Positions 58,625 through 64,000 of a stretch of DNA of 64,000 nucleotides are shown here, piece by piece. The notes under the pieces are model-generated. The model had not been told where the DNA came from and made no database searches. It worked only from the letters and a program-made list of their open reading frames with translations. This DNA is from Plectrocnemia conspersa (lineage: Eukaryota; Arthropoda; Insecta; Trichoptera; Polycentropodidae), in NCBI GenBank assembly GCA_009617715.1, contig VTFK01000069.1, forward strand, positions 992,001 to 1,056,000, written 5' to 3'. The position numbers were made by a program, and so were the translations under genes. The first letter of the stretch is position 1. Each line of letters opens with the position of its first letter.

Positions 58625-59090
58625 ACGTTTGCAACCTTTAGTACTTAAGACTGGTCTCCAATGAGGAGAGGGTAGAGACGCAGACATGGCCTGACAGGAG
58701 ATACGCTGAGATACGGCCCGTAGACGAGAACGATACGGTCATGGTCCGCCGTCACCATAGAGGGACACCACTGCAGCAGAGAGAGCAACCTCCACTACAC
58801 CGACGCTCACATATGATCTTCCACTGACATCATCACTCCGCCAGCTTCTCTACCACCACCCGAAAAAAACAATCTTGCCCATCATAGTAATTCACAATAT
58901 ATTAGGGTTAAAAAACCTTTTTTATATTTATTTAAAAATACTTTTTAAGAAACTAGTTATTTTAAGGGGGTAGGGACAGAGCCTAGCGATTAATACATAT
59001 ACGGCTATTTGTGGTACAAAAGTAAAGTGTATCTCTGGATTGGGGAAATTTCTGGGGTTTAAAAAATGATTTAAATATCTCGCATACGAC
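58625..59090 (+). mobile_element. solo-LTR-like repeat, copy C (5' truncated) with shared downstream tail
   Basis: It joins the family inside (TTTGCAACC...AAGACTGGTCTCCAATGAGG, like copies A and D). It has GCCAGCTTCTCTACCACC near 58841 and then loses the terminal GGTCACA. Beyond 58904 it continues with a tail matching 9541-9806 after copy A (AGGGTTAAAAAACC, AAGGGGG-AGGGA, ATTAATACATATACGG-T-TTTGTGGTACAAAAGT). So the tail belongs to the same larger element or a preferred target. Confidence 0.5.
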
Positions 59091-59205
59091 AATGGTTCAG
59101 TACAGAAATTAATATATAAATCGTGTAGAACACCCAGTTTTGCACAATAGCCATTTAATTTAAAAAAATATATTATTGCACATATATATAACACAGTTTA
59201 ACAAT
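59091..59205. other. AT-rich end of the repeat
   Basis: Contains CCCAGTTTTGCACAATAGCCA (about 59130-59150). A related CCCAATATTGCACAATAACCA lies at about 61949, some 300 bp after copy D. Confidence 0.35.
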
Positions 59206-59690
59206 TACGCTGTTCGTGAGCTTTCACTTTTCCACCCTAGTCTTCGATTACCCCTTATTTTACGACACCACGACGTGAATATGATCGAAGTCGCGCGATA
59301 CGCTGGCGGTCAGTCGTAACCCTGCGACCGAAACTAACCCATCCACGCTGTGTTCCAGCGTCACGTTCACGCCCCGGACACGTTTACGACATCCAACCGT
59401 AAAATTGGACGAAAGAACCCAAGGTCTTGCCCTTGCATCCCTAAGTGGCCCAATTTCGCCCCTCGATGGTGCCACTCATTACTTTATTTACGTCTCCGTC
59501 TTGTGTGTGTGTGTACACATGTGTTCGCCAGTGAAGTTATTACCGGGGCCGTTTAACGGACGCGAACGGCGCACGTCGCCGCCGTTAAACGGCGACGGTA
59601 AATTTAAAGAACGGTACATGTGCACAAGAAACTGTTGCCCGTAGCTCAAGATGTCATTATAGATAGGCCATGGAAGGCCCTTTTTCGGAT
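59206..59690. other. GC-rich island
   Basis: A strong CpG island-like block. Overlapping frames on both strands (59260-59475 minus, 59350-59556 and 59405-59644 plus) lack known domains. A (GT)n run lies near 59504-59512, and a strong nested hairpin sits at 59548-59593. Candidate regulatory island. Confidence 0.45.
59548..59593. repeat. nested GC-rich hairpin
   Basis: GCCGTTTAACGG (59548-59559) pairs perfectly with CCGTTAAACGGC (59582-59593). Inside, CGGCG (59567-59571) pairs with CGCCG (59577-59581) around a CACGT loop. The inner and outer stems abut on the 3' side and leave a 7-nt bulge on the 5' side. The stability in GC-rich DNA suggests function or mutational origin by palindrome formation. 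Confidence 0.6.
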
Positions 59691-60195
59691 GGAAACGACC
59701 CGTGCTGCTGCCTGCTTAACAAGTGTGGATTTTGTGATTTAGAATGTTGACTGTTCTTTGTGAAGGATCGTTGCGAGCGCGAATGGGTTAAAAATGAATG
59801 AAATAAAACGTTTACAATACATAATTTACACTAACTGACGACAAAAGCGGGTTTTAATCAAAGTATAATCAATCAAGATAAAGCCAGTTTTAATATCGTT
59901 GCGAATATAAAGAGATAATTTCCAGATTTATAACTCGTCAAGGTTAACTAACATATTTAAAGCGATTTGTTAACATGTTAATCAAAAATGTAATCTACCT
60001 GAGTACACCCAAACTAATTTAAAATAAGCTAGCCTAATGCTATGAAACCTCATTTAATTACCATTTCTACTGAAAGATATCATTAAAATAAAGGCAATAT
60101 TATTTAAAACTGAACAGAATATCGTTTTTATTTATACCTCTTGTAAAGCTCAAATTTGTTTAATAATTCAACAATTTAACAATTGTTTATTTAAA
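59691..60195. other. AT-rich stretch, nothing recognised
   Basis: AT-dominated with a few CpGs near 59765 and no frame. Confidence 0.45.
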
Positions 60196-60400
60196 GCAGA
60201 AACGAGCCGTTTATTCTTCGCGTTTTCCTTTTCTCCCCAGACCAAGTCTGTTGTAATAACAAACCGGATCAAGCGAGTGAGATACTTTCTGAAATTTTGA
60301 TTCCTTTAAAACTTGTTCGGCGGCGCGCGATGCTCATAATGTGCCGTTAATTATTTTAACCAATTAATAATTTATGACGCGAAAGCCTGAGCGTATGATT
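60196..60400 (+). other. small island with a candidate 36-nt microexon
   Basis: A pyrimidine tract TTCTTCGCGTTTTCCTTTTCTCCCCAG ends at 60240. It is followed by 36 nt (60241-60276) and the donor-like GTGAGA at 60277. Two of three frames through the 36 nt are open (TKSVVITNRIKR in phase 0; QVCCNNKPDQA in phase 2). The length is a multiple of three. If the window is intronic to a + strand gene, this could be a regulated microexon. Splice signals of this quality also occur by chance, so the call is speculative. Confidence 0.3.
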
Positions 60401-61100
60401 TTATGATATTAATTTGCCTTTAAGTTTAATTGAAAACCTAACAAGTTTTTAGAGATGCTTATGAATGCAAGCTGTAGAATATTTGCTAAAGATTAACTTT
60501 TACATTAATTCTGTATTATTTAAAATACATATATATACGCTAATTTTTAGTTTCTTCGAATATGACTAAATTGTGTCAACACCGCCATAACGACGCCATA
60601 AAAAACATAATAATAATTTGGACAACTTTTTAAGCTATATTTAAAGTAGATAGTATCTATAATTGTTTTTAGTTCACTTTAACGACATCTTATTATTAGT
60701 TTAAAATTACTTTTTCAGCACATGTTTATTTTCAATGCCCCCGGCACAATAAACTTTATGATTTTTGTAATATAATTTAAATAGCCTTCAAATACATATA
60801 AATTTGTTTGATAAGTATTACTAATAAATTAAAAATTAAGCAGAGTGCTTTTAGATAAAACTAATTTTCTTAGATGTTTAAAAATCTACTATGTTTACAT
60901 TAATTTTACTTATTTCGGTCTTAGTATAATTTATGATATTTATCATACATTTTTATTAATAAATATTTTATATTAATAAAAAACGAGAAATCATTTTGAT
61001 TTGATAAACAAAGGCTTTTATTTGTTTTTTAGACGTTTTTTGTTATGTGTAAAAATAAATATAAATGTGGGGCATCCTATTCTTGAAACTCGCGTTAAAA
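60401..61100. other. AT-rich stretch, nothing recognised
   Basis: AT-dominated, no frame or RNA recognised. Confidence 0.5.
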
Positions 61101-61102
61101 TT

Positions 61103-61645
61103 TGTGACCAAAATGATCAAATAAGAAGCTCTCGTTACGACTAACAAAAAAGGGTTTCCCATAAATACCACGCAAGGATTCTGTGGTGCATTGAATGAAT
61201 AATTTTTTGTTACGAAGTGAACACGAGAAACAATATATCACCGAAAGTCCTTAAGCACCGTAAGTCCATCAAGCAAATGTCGCTTTCTAAAGGCGTATGC
61301 ATATTTCGTTGCTCTAAGAAGCGAGTGCAATGTTTGGCTGGATGATCGCTGAATTATTGTGATTTGTCAGCAAGTTTTTCAGACCTCAATACATAAGGCT
61401 GGTCTCCAAGGAGGACCAGGCTGACACTCGAAGGAACAGATTTGACCCGCTCGCGTACAACATTTTGTCATGGACACTCACATCCTGAGAGGGGCTTTAC
61501 CATTTGAGCATAGCAACAGAGAGGGATCAATCCCCGCAATTCTGTTGCGGCCACACCAACCAGGATCTTCAATGGACATCATCCCTGCGCTAGGTTTTCC
61601 ACTACCACTCAGATTAAAACGATCTCACCCAGCATAATCTGTAAT
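61103..61645 (+). mobile_element. solo-LTR-like repeat, copy D
   Basis: The copy with the clearest left end: TGTGACCAAAATGATC, followed by GCTCTCGTTACGACTAACAAAA, AAGGATTCTGTGGTGCATTGAATG and TTTGGCTGGATGATCGCTG. The right end decays after a GCTAGGTTTTCCACTACC word near 61590; the terminal GGTCACA is lost. Same orientation as copies A, B and C. No internal coding region adjoins it. Confidence 0.5.
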
Positions 61646-62584
61646 TTATTTGAGTGATCTGAATGTAGACCAGAACTTTTTAGCAAAAGCTTATTATATA
61701 AATGGAATAAAATATGTTTTGACTTATGCTTTTAACTTTTCCGCTACAACTGTGTATCTTATATTTTTATTAAAATGTATACATATATTGAACATATACA
61801 AGTGATAATTGTAGCAATTAAAAGTTATTTTTAATATGTAATTTTAAACATTGAAAAAATATTATGGTAACTAGTTTTAGAGTTATAACAATAATTTAGA
61901 ACAGCGATGGTTAGGCATTACAATGAATGTAGAAATCATGCAGAGAACCCAATATTGCACAATAACCACCTAAATTCTAAAAAAACTAATAGCAAATAAC
62001 AATAACTACAGCAAAGAAAGTCAACTGATCTATGTTTCGAAATATTGCAAGGCCTGTATAAGCCTCAAATTGAATCGGTTAATTTTAGATGAAAATATTT
62101 TCTTAAATATTAAAAAGTCAATCTTGTGTAAATTGAATTTATAAAAGAGATTGCTTTATTTAATATGATTTTTCCTTAAAATAAATATTTATTTTTTATA
62201 ATACATACATATTATATGTTATAACTAATAAATATAATTTTCTTAAAGAAAGTATATTCATGCTTATCTCCTAAAGTAACGGCTTTAATGTTTGAATTAA
62301 AACTATATTTGTGTAAATATAAATAGAAGTTTTACGCAATTCAAATGCTCTGAATGTTTCAGCATAAGCTCATATTATTGTAATTCCACATTTTTTGCTT
62401 TCAAAATTTTTACTACAACTGTGTTTTTTGAAGCATGTTTTAAATTTAATTTACCTATTTTGCATATAATTTAAACCGTTTTTGCGTGCTCTACACTTAT
62501 TTATTAGACTCATTTATAAATTTATAAATGTATTCTATACAATATATTTTAATGTTATTTATTATTTGAAGCTCTTTGATACAT
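61646..62584. other. AT-rich stretch, partly repeat tail
   Basis: AT-dominated. The TTGCACAATAACCACC word at about 61956 matches the tail behind copy C. No gene. Confidence 0.4.
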
Positions 62585-63135
62585 TATTTATATTTTTGTC
62601 AACAATCGTGATTAGAACGTCTCGTTTGAGCTATCAAGCCTTTTGATATTGGCTTAAATCTTTATTTCTCAAAGCTCAGTTCTCGTGACCCCCTTTATAC
62701 AGTTAAGGGTTAAACGCTCTAATTTGCATGAACAACTTGAATGGCCGAGATCATTTGTCGCAGATAACACACAATACGGAATCGATCAAAGCGACATTAA
62801 AACCGAGCGCTTAACGTGCAGCAAAACGCTCTTGTACATCGGTCGTTATCGGATAGGATATCCGTTGTACCCAGAGGTACATGGGTACTTCCGACGATTT
62901 TTTATGCCCCTTATTAATTTAATGTCTCGCGGAGGGTTTCGCGTTTCGACAAGGGCCGTATAAATTTTATCGGCCCATAAACGTTGTAATGTCAAATAAA
63001 ATATTCAAAAATTGAGTTCAAATTCGAAGGCATTGCAGAAGAGGAAACACCGCGGGGTCTATGATTTTAATATATTATGAGCTTGTGGCTTAACCGGGAG
63101 AAGGGAGCCAAACCCCAATGTCGGGATACGTAGGT
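62585..63135. other. GC-richer island
   Basis: CpG-retaining block with CGGCCCATAAACG (about 62970) and GGTCGTTATCGGATAGG. The 92-codon frame (62685-62963) starts at GTG and has no known domain. Candidate regulatory island. Confidence 0.4.
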
Positions 63136-64000
63136 ATGTTGGCGTATATACAATTAATAAAAAAATACATGCATAATAAAATGATTGTATTGAAAGTTCG
63201 CTTTAGGGGAAATAATTAAATATAACTGCATTTTTAATGCTTAAAAAATTTTTTTAAATAAAAATCCGCAATACAAATTTCACGTCTATACTTTTTTATA
63301 ATTTTTTTACTGTTTATAGACCTACTGATTTAATCCATTGATTGAGTTTGTTGAATGAAAAGTGGTTCAATTGTAAATAAAATTCATGCAAAATAGATTA
63401 TATTTAACAAACATATAACTCAAATATACAAATTTATCACTAGTATAAAGAAAAGTATTTTTGGATATAGCACAATGAGTATCACAAAAAATGTTTTTTT
63501 TTAAATTAAAATATTTAAATCGTTATTTAAGTAACACTAGTATATAATATAGTGCTTTGTGATGAGAATTCATTTCGTGCATATTGCCATCAACCGTTCT
63601 TAGATAACAAGCTCTTCTATTATGGAGACATTAGTTATATTTACTCTCCAAGAAACACCAAGCATCCTTCTCTATTTCAAATACGTTTATTCTCAGTCTC
63701 TCTCTAGCTCTTAAAAGTTCTTCGAATCATATATAAATAACAAAGAACCAAATAATATTTAATACGCGCTACATTAAATTTAAGTTACATTTAATAAAAT
63801 ATGTTGTTGATTAAAACAGTGTAATCTGGATATTAAAAGTTTCAATAAAGTGGGTGGCAAATAATAACTACATAATCGTTAAACTCTTTTGTATAGGTCA
63901 AAGTATATCACTAACCCCACCAATGGTTAAAAATTAGTAAAGTCGTAACTTTTAAACGGCTTTCGCTCGAGTAGTTAAAATCTAACCGTCGTCTATTTTT
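63136..64000. other. AT-rich stretch to the window end
   Basis: AT-dominated. A slightly richer patch at 63590-63720 has CTCTCTCTAGCTC. No gene or clear repeat. Confidence 0.5.

Noticed and set aside
62685..62963. 92-codon plus frame
   Set aside because: Non-ATG start, no domain, confined to a GC-richer island.
1..64000. CRISPR array, operon, prokaryotic defence system or rRNA
   Set aside because: No regularly spaced exact repeats, no ribosomal RNA cores, no dense gene packing; the sequence is eukaryotic in character.

Overview
The window looks like a stretch of nuclear DNA from an insect or closely related arthropod. It is strongly AT-dominated, has no operon-like packing of genes, and carries decayed jockey-like non-LTR retrotransposons. 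I cannot name the order or species. No intact protein-coding gene is visible: every open frame longer than about 60 codons is either a chance frame in a GC-richer patch or a fragment of a transposon. The best reading is a gene desert or a very long intron. This is inference, because no flanking exon can be seen.

Two kinds of sequence stand out from the AT-rich background. The first is a series of some 25 short islands, about 100 to 700 bp each, with high GC and retained CpG. They lie near 0-0.4, 3.5, 7.5, 11, 12.2, 16.2, 17, 21.1, 22.1, 23.8, 26.1, 29.1, 32.9, 33.7, 37.8, 39.8, 43, 43.5, 46.6, 48.2, 55.5, 59.4, 60.3 and 62.8 kb. They contain recognisable transcription-factor-like words: kappaB/Dorsal-like, CRE, ETS-like, paired CACCTG, homeodomain-type CCATAAATTAATTG and repeated CGTTAC. 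Some words recur between islands tens of kilobases apart. They look like enhancers or conserved non-coding elements. One island (60.2 kb) holds a candidate 36-nt microexon, and another (46.6 kb) has a strong splice-acceptor-like site.

The second kind is old transposon debris. Jockey-like reverse transcriptase or endonuclease fragments are recognised by order of motifs at 18.9-19.8 (+), 28.2-28.5 (+), 34.5-34.9 (+), 44.5-44.8 (+), 49.1-49.5 (-) and 57.1-57.6 (-). A YADD reverse-transcriptase scrap lies at 32.4 kb (-). A frameshifted transposase-like gene remnant is at 56.5-57.0 kb. A family of solo-LTR-like repeats occurs at 9.0-9.5, 35.1-35.7, 58.6-58.9 and 61.1-61.6 kb. Diverged local repeat clusters sit at 7.6-10.3, 17.5-18.1, 38.7/58.3, 40.4-40.8 and 41.5-42.1 kb.

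The most unusual items are: a tandem duplication whose junction is a near-perfect hairpin (40.4-40.8 kb); three consecutive perfect inverted repeats at 15.32-15.36 kb; an 18-bp CpG palindrome at 25.7 kb; a nested GC hairpin at 59.55 kb; and an unidentified broken coding remnant at 26.8 kb. I see no evidence of a multi-gene biochemical system.
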